NCBI RefSeq assembly: GCF_963576675.1
Contig: NC_088916.1
Span: 20,002,501 to 20,066,500 of the forward strand
DNA length: 64,000 bases
From: Euphorbia lathyris
Lineage: Eukaryota; Streptophyta; Magnoliopsida; Malpighiales; Euphorbiaceae
Direction of reading: 5' to 3'
In this document: in pieces, positions 54,640 through 64,000 of the stretch
Layout: each line of letters begins with the position of its first letter
Numbering within the stretch: position 1 is the first letter of the stretch
Program-made: the position numbers and the translations under genes
Notes under the pieces: generated by a model
Database searches by the model: none
What the model saw: only the letters and a program-made list of their open reading frames with translations
Told to the model about the DNA's origin: nothing

Positions 54640-55149
54640 TGTAGGGCCCACGAGTTCACCAACAGCTCCACCATTAGTATGATATTGTCTGCTTTGGGCC
54701 AAGCCCGCATGGATTTGTTTTTGGGCTCCTTCCCAAAAGGCCTCATACTAATGTAGTTGGTGAACTTCTTTATAAACTATGCATCTCCCTTGTATCTTTC
54801 TGATGTGGGACTTGGGATGTATACCCAACAATCCTCCCCTCAGACCAAGGACCACAAGCCTCCCCTTCAGCGATAATCTGTCTAATCATCTTGTACCGCC
54901 GCCAACCCGCGAAACACGCCGCCTGACCACCACAATATCAGGAAGACTTTCGACACAAGGCACCAAGCACAGATTTCCCATCGCAAGGTCACACTGAGAG
55001 CCTCTCACATCTCCTTAGATCTCATGCATGTTCTCCCAGCCGAACCATCGGCTCTGATACCATTTGTAGGGCCCACGAGTTCACCAACAGCTCCACCATT
55101 AGTATGATATTGTCCGCTTTGGGCCAAGCCCGCACGGATTTGTTTTTGG
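54640..55149 (-). mobile_element. TRIM (miniature LTR retrotransposon), 5' LTR truncated
   Basis: On the minus strand: a partial 5' LTR (55149-55065), primer binding site tggtatcagagcc (55062-55050), a short noncoding interior with a GC-rich part, a purine tract (54842-54831) and a complete 191-bp 3' LTR (54830-54640; TG...CA). There is no coding capacity. The 5' LTR has lost its outer 106 bp. Short open frames here are not genes. Confidence 0.85.
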
Positions 55150-55169
55150 TCACGATAGATAGTATTATA

Positions 55170-56060
55170 TTTCTGAAAGTAAATATTCGATTTTTTTCAT
55201 ATGTTGTAGTTATTTTATTCTCAATTATGTTGTTGTTTTATTTTTATTTAACAATAGTTGTTATAGTTTCATCTTTCAGATTCATTTCTATTGTTACCCA
55301 GGTTCTATACCTCTCGCTATCTTATCCATGTTTTCTTTTTTATTTGGCTTTTTTTTCCAAACTGATAGCTTCAATTGAAGAAATCCGAGAGAAATAGAAG
55401 ATGCATGAATACCTAAAATCGGAAAACACAAAAGTGTCAAAAATTACAAGAAATTCTTATGTTTCTCAAGGTAATTATTCGATTTTTTTTTCATATGTTG
55501 TAGTTATTTTTGTTCTCAATTGTGTTGTTGTTTTCTTTTCATTAAACAATAGTCATTATAGTTTCATTTTTCAGAGATGAAATTCCATTTCTATCGTTAC
55601 CCAGGTTCCATACATCTCGCTACCTTATCCATGTTTACTTTTTTATTTGTCTTTTTTTTCAAAATGACTAAAATAAAGATTTTATAAATTTGTATTCTTT
55701 TTTAGTATATGTTGCTAGGTGTTATCGTTTCGATTGCTAACTCTTAACTAAAATTTAGATTTTCAGCTTTATATGAACTCAGTTTTTGGCTTTCTCAATT
55801 GTGCTGTTATTTTATTTTTATTAAACAATTGTTGTTATAGTTTAATCTTTCAGAGATGAAATTCCATTTCTTTCGTTATCCAGATTCCATACCTCTCGCT
55901 ACCTTATCCATGTTTTCTTTTTTATTTATTTATTTTTCAAAATGACTAAAATAAAGATTTTGTATATTTGCATTCTTTTTTAGTATATGTTCCTAGGTGT
56001 TATCGTTTTGATTGTTTACTCTAACTAAAATTTAGATTTTCGACTTTTTATGAACTCAAT
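55170..56060 (+). repeat. three direct repeats, about 280-300 bp apart
   Basis: The block from tatgttgtagttatttt-like sequence through gttacccaggttcc and cttatccatgttt occurs with landmark positions 55291, 55591 and 55871. Copies 2 and 3 also share the following aaaatgactaaaataaagattt and gtgttatcgttt parts. They lie inside the large Helitron and are likely an internal duplication there. The 97-residue frame at 55104-55397 is low-complexity and hydrophobic, not a convincing gene. Confidence 0.82.
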
Positions 56061-57352
56061 TTTTAGTTTTAATTGAAGTTAGATTAATTTCTCTAATTCG
56101 AAACATGTGGAAATCCACATTTTTTTAGTTTGAGTTTAGCTAATTGATATGGATTGTATTTTTTATTTTTATGCATTTTGGTACAAATAGATATAAAGTT
56201 TCACACGATAGTTGTTCATTGAAGTTTGAGACATATTAAATAAAATATTAAAGAGATATTGGAATATTATACTTACAATGAAGTTTATTTCAATATAAAT
56301 TATGTTATATTATTATTATTATTATTATTATCAAGAAGTTATTTTTTCTCTATTTTCTAGACAAGAAAATTGTAAGCGTCTAATACGCTTGATAAGATGT
56401 TTATTCTTGAAGAATGTGGATTATGCTAGATACGAATTCAATATCAAGGTAAATAAAAATAAATTTTGATGCTCAAAATCCTAAAAATGTACATTAATTA
56501 TGGATATTGAGATAATTGCTTTTGCAACATTGGCTTATATAATTTTTAACTATTATATTATGGTTCGTACAAAATTGTTAGTATTTCAAGAGTTTTTAAC
56601 AGATGAAAATGAAATATGATCATAGGACAAATTATTGAAAAATATTAATTAAGAAAACATTATTATTTGAATCTCTTCAAATTCTTAAATGTTGAGCATA
56701 ATGATTCTAATTAATATAATTAATTTCACATATTAATTATAAAACATTTTTTTGTACTGAGTGGTTACAATTGCGATTTAATTCTATTTAACTAAAATTA
56801 ATTTATGGACTTAATACTTCATTAAGAAAAAATAAAATGTTTAATTAATGGGCAAAAAATATTTTCACTCTCCTCTTTATACGCTTATGTCTCGACATTC
56901 TCTCATATTTTCAAAAAAAACCCGAGAGGAAGATGGTTCTCTCCTAATTATCTTTTTCGTCCCTTCATTTTTTTTCAATTCTTTTGTTTGTTTTTCTTAC
57001 TTACAAAATTCAAGAATATATAATTATTAGAAAATATTAGTGAAGTCAAATAAGTGGTATCTGCGAGTGTGGCTGATATTCTATATAGAGAAAGAATGAA
57101 GAACAAATTGATCGAATGTCTTGATGAGATATTACGAGATGAAAATAGGAGAAATCATCATCTTAAACTGATTCAATTAGATATATTGGGTTATTGTAGC
57201 AGAATGAATAATTGAATTCGAATACTTGGTGATCATGAAATTCCATCAACCAAAATAATTATCATCAAGATGAATTTGTGAGTAATTCTTACTAATTTTA
57301 TTTTTTTATATGTAACATATTGAATTGATAAAGTTTCTTCATATGCAATATT
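56061..57352 (+). other. AT-rich interior of the large Helitron
   Basis: No recognised gene. A 39-codon open frame at 57096-57215 (starting MKNKLIECLDEILRDENRR) has a less AT-biased, helix-forming composition and might be a captured exon piece, but I do not recognise it. An (att)n run occurs at 56312-56330. Confidence 0.5.
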
Positions 57353-57369
57353 AGAAAAGTATTGATTGT

Positions 57370-57423
57370 CTGACCTTGGGAGTGGGTAGACCTACCCTTA
57401 CCTAAACTTTTTGTGATAAAAAA
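57370..57423 (+). mobile_element. 5'-truncated SINE-like insertion
   Basis: A 54-bp segment (gggagtgggtagacctaccc core, A-rich end) is flanked on both sides by the 17-bp repeat agaaaagtattgattgt. The related Helitron at 52446-52462 has this site once and uninterrupted. The long duplication and A-rich tail indicate LINE-mediated insertion. A relative of its 3' part lies at 60455-60527. Confidence 0.82.
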
Positions 57424-57851
57424 AGAAAAGTATTGATTGTAATAGTTTATAAAATAATATAGGGTAAATTCCAAAAAAAAACTCTGTGGTTTCACCGATT
57501 TCCAAATAAACCCTTGTGGTTTGTTTTTACCAAAAAAAAGGAGCGTGGTAACGCCGTTACCCGAAAAACAGAAAATGGGTTAACACCGTTAGTTTTGATG
57601 ACATGGCAAAGGGTAAACTGGGAAAAATTAAAATAAAAAAATAAAAAAAATAAAAAAAAGAAAAGAAAATTAAAACTAATATTGATCTTCTTCTTCGGCC
57701 TTCGTCTTCGTCTTCTTCTTCTTCTTCTCCGCCGCCTCCTTCTTCTTCCTCCTCTGGAAATGATGGTCGTTCTCAGTAATAGTCTCCGTTATCGCCGTTG
57801 AAGATCTGGAACTCTTCTGCAACGGAAGATTTGAAATAATAGTCTGTGAGA

Positions 57852-57950
57852 TTATCGATCCACCGTGTTGGCTTCGTCAACGGCTGCCGGTTTCACATCT
57901 CGCAGCCTCTGTGATTCGCCGTTGTTTACCACCGAGTCACCTCCGTTCAT
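57852..57950 (-). other. coding-like stretch inside the Pack-MULE, unidentified
   Basis: A minus-strand open frame of 32 codons beginning MNGGDSVVNNGESQRL and ending in TAA. It has exon-like base composition, in contrast to the AT-rich surroundings. It may be a piece of a second host gene captured in the opposite orientation to the cupin fragment. I do not recognise it. Confidence 0.35.
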
Positions 57951-58024
57951 AAAGTCTCCGCTAATCTTCCATCGCTAACCACCGGAGAAGGGAACAATCG
58001 CCATCGTCAAGGAGTCGACAGCCA

Positions 58025-58312
58025 TGGAAACCTCAGAATCACAGTTGAAAAGAACCCATCAGAATCTAGACTCAATGATTTAAACATCAAGTGCTGGCCC
58101 AAGTGAGTTTTCCCTTAATTTCATCTGGGTTTTGGTTTTTATGCTATGAAGTTTTGATTTTTATTGTTAATTTTTGTTGGGTGAAGGTGGGGTTGTTCTC
58201 CGGGAAAGTACCAGTTGAAATTTGATGCAGAAGAGACATTCTACTTGTTGAAAGGGAAAGTAAAAACATACCCAAAAGGATCTAACAGATGAATTTGTTG
58301 AATTTGGGCCAG
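58025..58312 (+). pseudogene. captured cupin-family gene fragment with intron
   Basis: Exon 1 (58025-58103) and exon 2 (from 58187) flank an 83-bp intron with good GTGAGT donor and AG acceptor. Splicing gives IKCWPK then WGCSPGKYQLKFDAEET and YLLKGKVKTYPKGS, then (after a frameshift) DEFVEFG. I recognise this as the N-terminal half of the small plant RmlC-like cupin (DUF861) protein of about 100 residues. There is one frameshift in exon 1 (near 58055) and one after the PKGS segment (near 58284). The C-terminal half of the cupin barrel is missing. The intron shows capture from genomic DNA, not from mRNA. Confidence 0.85.
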
Positions 58313-58540
58313 CTTGATGAATTTGTTGAATTTAAACATCACAGTTGAAAGGAATTAGTAAAAGCATACACCATTTTTTTTTATTCTACAGCTGTGAAAA
58401 TTCATCGTTTTTGTTTTCGATTTCAATCGCCTAATATGTTGTTGATTTCGGTTATGATTTTGATCTCGCGATTTCGGCTATGGACTGCGTTTAACATATG
58501 GATTTCATAGGTTCTGAAATTTCTAGAGAATTAAAAAAAA

Positions 58541-58625
58541 TTAGAAGAAGAAGAAGAAGAAGAAGAAGAAGAAGAAGAAGAAGAAGAAGAAGAAGAGGAG
58601 GAGGAGGAGGAGGAGGAGGAGGAGA
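58541..58625. repeat. (gaa)n then (gag)n microsatellite
   Basis: About 18 gaa units pass into about 10 gga/gag units within the Pack-MULE. A complementary ctt-rich tract lies near 57687-57740. Long open frames of polyleucine and polyphenylalanine on the minus strand across this region are artefacts of the repeat. Confidence 0.92.
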
Positions 58626-59012
58626 GAAAAATAAAAAATAAAAAAAATTAATTTTTCCTGTTTTACCCTTTGCCACGTCATCAAAACTAACGGTGTTAAC
58701 CCATTTTCCGTTTTTCGGGTAACGGCGTTACCACGCTCCTTTTTTTTGGTAAAAACAAACCACATGGGTTTATTTGGAAATCGGTGAAACCACAGGGGTT
58801 TTTTTTGGAATTTACCCAATAATATATTGATATTGCTTCCATTTTAGCATAGATTGTAATTCTTTTATATCGTAGATATAATATTTAATTTTAATTGTAG
58901 TTTAATTCAATTTTTGTTTAACCTATATTGTAATTCTTTTGTATCGTAAATATAATATTTAATTTTAATTATAGTTTAATTCAATTTTTTGTTTTTTATT
59001 ATATTATAATAT

Positions 59013-59102
59013 TTTTTTTGAATAAAAGACGGGATGAGAGGAGAGAGCACGGACATCCCAGCCAGGCTGGCACCCCCGGGACATCCCAAATCAATAATAT
59101 TC
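59013..59102 (-). mobile_element. 5'-truncated SINE-like insertion, minus strand
   Basis: A GC-rich 90-bp segment has a T-run at its left (an A tail on the minus strand) and the core gggatgtcccgggggtgcca on the minus strand. It is flanked by a 20-bp direct repeat (58993-59012 and 59103-59122). The same site in the small Helitron (about 52655-52675) is uninterrupted. Confidence 0.82.
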
Positions 59103-59705
59103 TTTTTATTATATTATAATATATTTCTTAAATTAATCTGCTATTTTATTATTATTGTTTCATAGAATATTTGGAATATGAAAATGTATTAAAATTCCTA
59201 AAAAGTACAAATCATTGAATTTTGTATAATTAAATAAATCATTCATCTTTAGTTAAAATTCTATAAAAAAAAGTAGTTAATTATTTTTAAAATTAATTTA
59301 ATTTAAATTATCATTAAAAAAATATATATTAATTTCAAATATACATAATATAAATTTTTTTCATAGCATGATATAAAATTATTTAAAAGTAAATATGTCA
59401 ATTTATTTATTTATCTAAATTATATAAAAGTTTCATACCCCGTGCATCGCACGGGTTTTCGACTAGTTGTAAAGAAAGTTGAAACAATGTGTCCATCAAT
59501 TTTCACATTATTTTTCCTATTTTGAGTCTATAAAACTCATATCCCTCCACTGTATGGAAGAGTAACTCCACTATTTGTAGGTCAATCTTCAACATGTCTA
59601 TGAAATTCTAGGACTTGCTAGTTAGCTATTGTAATCCACACAAATATGTGGCTATTAATAATTGATCCACCACCTAGTGCACTATAAATAGGAATTAGTC
59701 ATTTT

Positions 59706-60100
59706 GGCTCTGTTTGGTAAAGAGCGTTTTGGGATAAAAAGAGCGGTTTTGACCAACTTTAGCGGTTTGACCACTGAAACCGCTGATTGGAGTGTTTGGT
59801 GGAGAGAGGTTTGGGAGAGAGTTTTGGGATGAAAAGCTAATTTAGAAAAAGCTCCTTTTAGGAACTTTTTCAATTAGCGTTTTGCAATATTAAAATTAAT
59901 GGACTTCTTTAACCCTAATAGATAGACTCCTCCTCCAATATTAAAAAAGGAAATGCCCTTATTCGTCTTTTTGCACAAACCGCTATTATCAATCAGCTAA
60001 TTTTTACCAAACAGGTCTACACAAACAGCTAGTCAAATCAGCTAATATGATCAGCTAACAGCTAATGTAATCAGCTAACAGCTAATTCTCAAACAGAGCC
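59706..60100. mobile_element. hAT-like MITE, 395 bp
   Basis: The ends ggctctgtttggt and caaacagagcc are inverted repeats. The right part carries many tcagctaa and cagctaaca subterminal words, and the left has agcggttt repeats. This layout is typical of small hAT-type elements. I could not find a clean 8-bp target duplication. Confidence 0.65.
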
Positions 60101-60454
60101 TTTATAATTTGTCCAAGGTGTGTAAAAATATGTGTCCATAAATAAGTTTATAGTGAGCTTGTGTGTGAGTGACTTTAAGTAAATAATGTTTATTTAAATT
60201 AAGTCTTCCATATTTAACATACGAGACAATGTTTGAAAATTACCGAAACTAAATAGTTTATTTTTATACTTTTCTTAAAAAAAAAAATATCCCAAAAACA
60301 TACGAGGGACAAATTTTCTTATTTTACGGGGAGTATTTGTTTTTTCCCAATATTTTTTTTAATGTACTCATTTTCCTTTAGTTAACACTATTCGAAACAA
60401 AGTGTATTCAATCAAAAGATTTCAGCTGGATTCCAATGTAAACCCTCATCGAGG

Positions 60455-60527
60455 TCTGTGGTTTGCCCTGATCTTGGGAGTCGGTAAACCTACCCCTACC
60501 TAAACTTTTTCCCTACCAAAAAAAAAA
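60455..60527 (+). mobile_element. SINE 3' fragment
   Basis: The segment cttgggagtcggtaaacctacc...ctaccaaaaaaaaaa matches the SINE-like insertion at 57370-57423 and ends in an A run. The next foldback element has inserted in or next to this A tail. Confidence 0.6.
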
Positions 60528-61111
60528 GGGTTAAGGTGCAAAAATACCCTTAACGTTTTGGGCCAGGAGCAATTTTACCCCTAACGTCTAAAATGGTGTA
60601 ATTTTGCCCCTAACGTTGGAAGTCAAGAGCAATTTTACCCCTAACGTTAATAAATTGGGTCAATTTCAGACACTATTATAAAACACAGATATTTTTGTTC
60701 CTTATTCAACACCAATTACATAACAATTCGTTCTGAAAAAAAGATTTCATGTTTTTTATAATTTAATAATAGAATTTGAAATTAATATTTATAAATTTGG
60801 TGAATTTTTTGAATTTATTTTGTCTAATTCATCAAAAAAGACAGTATATTTTTTTATTTTTTTTCACATCTCAATGTATGTTTATGATTTGTTACTGATA
60901 AAATGACACACCTATGAAGTGTTGATGACAAGATTCATTACCGAAAAGACAGTTTGATGAATTATTTCTCGAATTGACTCAATTTTGTTAACGTTAGGGG
61001 GTAAAATTGCCCTTGACTTCCAACATTAGGGGTAAAATTGCACCATTTTAGACGTTAGGGGTAAAATTGCTCCTGATCCAAAACGTTAGGGGTATTTTTG
61101 CACCTTAACTC
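60528..61111. mobile_element. foldback (Mutator-like) MITE, 584 bp
   Basis: Terminal inverted repeats of about 130 bp begin gggttaaggtgcaaaaat and end tgcaccttaactc. Repeated ttacccctaacgtt words fill both arms. Flanks are A runs on both sides, compatible with a 9-bp target duplication but not provable. The truncated copy at 567-1028 is the same family. Confidence 0.85.
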
Positions 61112-61292
61112 AAAAAAAAAAAAAAATTCCGGCTGGATGAATATCAATAATTATTAAGAAGAACTGTAATTGTCCCATCACAATATTGTATAACTTTGAA
61201 AAAGAGTTCATCAGCAACAGCAAACATAAAGTGATTTTTCTTATTTTCAATATTAATCTCCGTTTTGTTTTTATTATCATTGAGCAAATAGC

Positions 61293-61308
61293 ATTTTCTA
61301 TAAAACCC
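61293..61308 (+). promoter_or_regulatory. probable TATA box of the intact P450
   Basis: The sequence ttttctataaaaccc lies about 35 bp before the ATG at 61340. It is the same string as upstream of the P450 pseudogene at 17417 and the relic at 48793. The short distance to the ATG implies a very short leader, or that the true start is slightly different. Confidence 0.55.
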
Positions 61309-61339
61309 TAATGGAATCCTAATGGGAGAGTAACTCCTA

Positions 61340-62911
61340 ATGGAAGAGTTACTCTCATTTTTCTTCCCAACCCTTTTCACCTTCCTCCTATTTCTACTTT
61401 TCCTTATATGGAACAAGAAGAAGAAGATATCCCAAACTTCAAATCAACCTCCACAGCCACCCAAATTACCTCTCATCGGAAACCTCCACCAAATTATCTG
61501 TCTACTACCCCATCGCCGACTAGCAAAACTTGCCAAAATTTATGGACCTTTTATGCAGCTTCAACTTGGCCAAGTTTCTACTGTGGTTGTTTCTTCTCCA
61601 CAAGTTGCCAAACAACTCTTCAAAGATAATGATATCAAGGTTAGCAATAGATGTCGTGTCTCCGTAACCGATATCCTTTTTTACAATCGCCAAGACATTG
61701 CATTTGCTCCATATGGTGAATATTGGAGACAAATGAGAAAAATTTGTATCTCAGAGTTGTTTAGTGCAAAAAGAGTGCAATCTTTTAGATCAATCAGGGA
61801 ACAAGAAATATCAAATTTGATTACATCCATTAATTCAAAAGTGGGATCGCCAATCGACATGAGCGAGATGCTTTTTTCTTTGACGAATTCCATTGTAGCA
61901 AGGACAGTCATTGGCTGTAAAATCGAAAACCAAGAAGCAGTTGTACAAATGATCAGTCGAATTGCGAAGGCAATAGCAGGTTTCACTGTTCTTGATATGT
62001 TTCCTTCTCTTGAATTCATTCATGTAATCACTGGGATGAAATCCGATCTTTTGAAATTGCATAAAGAAACTGATAAATTGTTGGAAGACATCATTAAAGA
62101 ACACAGAGAAGAGTTAAAAGGAGGCCAAAGTAAAGGCAACAATCTTCTTAATGTTCTTTTGGAACTCCAAGCAGATCCTGAATCTCTTTTAACTACAGAC
62201 GGCATCAAAGCAATCACTCTGGTTAGTTTAATTTAATTACTAATTATTTTATTGATGATTATGCTCTAATTAGCAAAATGATTCTAGATATTGCTGGTTG
62301 CTGGGACTGATACATCAGCAACAGTTCTAGAGTGGTCCATGTCAGAATTGATGAAAAATCCAATAGTAATGAAAAAGGCGCAACAAGAAGTAAGGAAGGT
62401 ACGCGCTCAAAATGGAAAGCTTGATGAATCTCTTATTGATGAGTTAAAATACATGAAAGCAATAATTAAAGAGACTATGAGATTACATCCACCGGTATCA
62501 CTAATTCCAAGGTTATGTGGAGAAGAATGTATAATTGATGGGTATACTTTAAATGCTAAAACTGAAGTCCTCGTGAATGTATGGGCAATTGGAAGGGACC
62601 CTGATCATTGGATAGAATCTGAAAAGTTCAATCCACAGAGATTTGTTGGTAGTGAAGTTGATTATAAGGGTTTTAATTTCGAATTTCTTCCATTTGGTGC
62701 TGGAAGGAGGATATGCCCGGGCATTCAATTGGGTGTTGCAAACATGGAGCTTCCTTTAGCAAAACTATTATGTCATTTTGATTGGGAACTTCCGAATCAA
62801 ATGAAACTAGAGAATCTTGACATGTCCGAGACTTTTGCACTTGCTATCAAAAGAAAAAATAAGCTCTTCACAATTCCTGTTGCACCTCAATATCTCATGC
62901 TTGTGGATTGA
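61340..62911 (+). CDS. cytochrome P450, CYP71 clan (CYP71D/CYP726-like), intact
   Basis: 501 residues from two exons, 61340-62221 and 62288-62911, with a 66-bp GT-AG intron in phase 0. Features in order: N-terminal ER anchor (about 3-25), proline-rich hinge (PPQPPKLPLIGNLHQ), C-helix WRQMRKIC, I-helix oxygen-activation motif AGTDTS, ExxR (KETMRLHPP), PERF-type segment (FNPQRFVG) and haem-binding loop (FLPFGAGRRICPGI) with its Cys ligand. All catalytic landmarks are present. CYP71D and CYP726 enzymes oxidise terpenoids and related molecules with electrons from P450 reductase on the ER; the substrate cannot be read from sequence. Exon 2 starts at ATA TTG with no Asp where the pseudogene has GAC ATG, a small difference at the splice site. 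It is the only complete P450 of the local family. Confidence 0.93.
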
Positions 62912-64000
62912 AAATTGATCTAAATTGTGTTAGTGGGGTTTTTCTAAATTTTTTTCCACTTTAAAAAGTTGCACTCCAATCTCAATTGTAAAACAAATGT
63001 GTTTGTAATACTGTTCTCGCCAAAATTATTAGAGATGTTATTTGTCTCATTTTAATAATGTATTTGATAGAAAGACTTTAATATATGAATCATTTAAACT
63101 ATTTCACACCTCTCTATTAAGTAAAAAGAAGAGTTAAATATCAGAAAATTCAGCGAATGTAAATCTAGCTTAATAAACAAAATCATAATAGGATAGGTTT
63201 ATAATATCTAAAGAAACATTATTATACACACGATGCACCAGAAAATATTAAGACTCCCGAGTAGAATTATGAGATTAATTCCGAATGAGATCATGGTGTG
63301 CACTCTTAAATTACAATTATTAAAATGCATTTGGTAGTATTGAGGCAGTAGTAGATTACTTGAAATGGGAGAGAGGCTGAAACAAACCCTGAAATTTACC
63401 TGAAAAAGAACAAAACTAACAAAATTAACAGCTCAAAATACTATAACACTCACACTGAATTACCAAAAATTTTAAACTCGCTGAAGTCAATTCCAGCAAA
63501 CCATAAAGTGTAAATCGACTTGAATCTACTATTAGACAGATTGATTGTTACACCGATAGTTTAAATATTTTGTTACACTGATGCAAAATAGCCAGATCAA
63601 TTGCTAAAATGAAAATCATGAAAGAGAGGCTCTAAAAAAGACGGTGGGTTAAAGTAATATCATTTGGGAAAATTACAACAAAAAAAAAAAATTAAAAGAC
63701 GAGGAGTTAGAGTGTAGAAGAAATCATATAGAGAAAGAGAGGAAGAAGGAAAATGAAACCCAGCATACTTATTCTGCTATTATCACCAACAAAAACGTAT
63801 TTGATAATGGGAACATGACATGCTAATCCAATAAAATCATGCACCATTACAACTTTTATTATGATCATCACCATTTTAAAAACATTTGGTTAGTTACTAC
63901 ATACAAACCATTTGTTATTTGTTGCATTTATCAAGGATCAGTACTAGATTTTCAAATGTAGTATCCTATAATGTCCTGTTTTCCTTCATTTCGTGTCCTT
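62912..64000. other. P450 3' flank and unassigned right edge
   Basis: The first 150 bp probably include the P450 3' UTR. No other gene, element end or tandem array is convincing. The DNA is AT-rich with an A-run at about 63680. Confidence 0.6.

Larger units (their letters stand above)
57462..58817. mobile_element. Pack-MULE: Mutator-like element carrying gene fragments
   Basis: Terminal inverted repeats of about 180 bp begin gggtaaattccaaaaaaa and end in the complement. The 9-bp target duplication aataatata lies at 57453-57461 and 58818-58826. The unfilled site is present once in the small Helitron (near 52485-52493). The GC-richer interior contains a cupin gene fragment with an intron (58025-58312), a coding-like stretch on the opposite strand (57852-57950) and (gaa)n/(gag)n repeats. 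No transposase gene. Confidence 0.92.
54372..59466 (+). mobile_element. large non-autonomous Helitron with nested insertions
   Basis: The left end tctatactatatataatt (after A) and right end gactag (before T) with terminal hairpin match the 647-bp Helitron. About 70 bp at the left and about 600 bp at the right are shared. The 5.1-kb interior includes a TRIM (54640-55149), a three-fold repeat (55170-56060), two SINE-like insertions (57370-57423, 59013-59102) and a Pack-MULE (57462-58817). No Rep/helicase gene. That the two ends belong to one element is supported by the absence of any other Helitron end between them. Confidence 0.85.

Noticed and set aside
58491..58819. Minus-strand frames with polyleucine and polyphenylalanine runs
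   Set aside because: They translate the (gaa)n/(gag)n microsatellite in the Pack-MULE.

Overview
The window is a gene-poor, transposon-dense stretch of nuclear DNA from a flowering plant, very probably a eudicot. The evidence is spliced cytochrome P450 genes of the CYP71 clan, a plant F-box gene, and plant-type Ty1/Copia, Ty3, Helitron, Mutator-like, TRIM and SINE elements. The sequence alone does not fix the species. Only two genes look intact: a P450 on the plus strand at 61340-62911 and an F-box gene on the minus strand at 50512-51663. A second nearly complete P450 (15853-17417, minus) carries a one-base deletion. Three further P450 relics lie at 14844-15238, 42599-42842 and 48071-48793.

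Layout. 1-1028: a 39-40 bp tandem array joined to a truncated foldback element. 1211-6806: a complete Tnt1-like Copia element (minus; TSD ctata). 7117-12758: a complete Ty3 element of CRM type (plus; TSD gttag) whose coding region runs into its 3' LTR. 12793-14843: a decayed repeat split by a Mutator-like foldback element. 14844-18660: P450 relic, P450 pseudogene and its duplicated upstream region. 18660-22150: a retroelement-like remnant, AT-rich DNA, a degenerate pentamer array and a foldback element with a 9-bp TSD.

22151-41426 is a four-level nest. A MITE holds a second MITE (both with TAA duplications), which holds a Copia element with 196-bp LTRs (TSD ctttc), which holds a 13.5-kb Athila-type Ty3 element (23542-37090). 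The Athila element has two related accessory ORFs between pol and the 3' LTR. A CG-rich palindrome found in its LTRs also occurs upstream of each ORF. The right part of the nest (37442-42948) is duplicated in tandem as 42949-48452, with the four bases ctta at the breakpoints.

48453-64000: the remaining P450 relic and duplicated upstream DNA, the F-box gene with a probable 5'-UTR intron, a 647-bp Helitron just upstream of it, a foldback element, and a second Helitron of the same family (54372-59466). This second Helitron contains a TRIM, two SINE-like insertions and a Pack-MULE. The Pack-MULE carries part of a cupin gene with its intron. The smaller Helitron acts as an in-window empty-site reference for three of these insertions. 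The window ends with an hAT-like MITE, another foldback element and the intact P450.

Relative ages by eye agree with the nesting. The three youngest LTR retroelements show about 1.5-1.6 percent LTR mismatch, and the host Copia shows 3-6 percent. The tandem duplication (about 4 percent) appears to predate the Athila insertion. The P450 copies share a TATA region, one intron position and upstream DNA, so they arose by local duplication. Most of the rest of the window is transposon history laid over that duplication.
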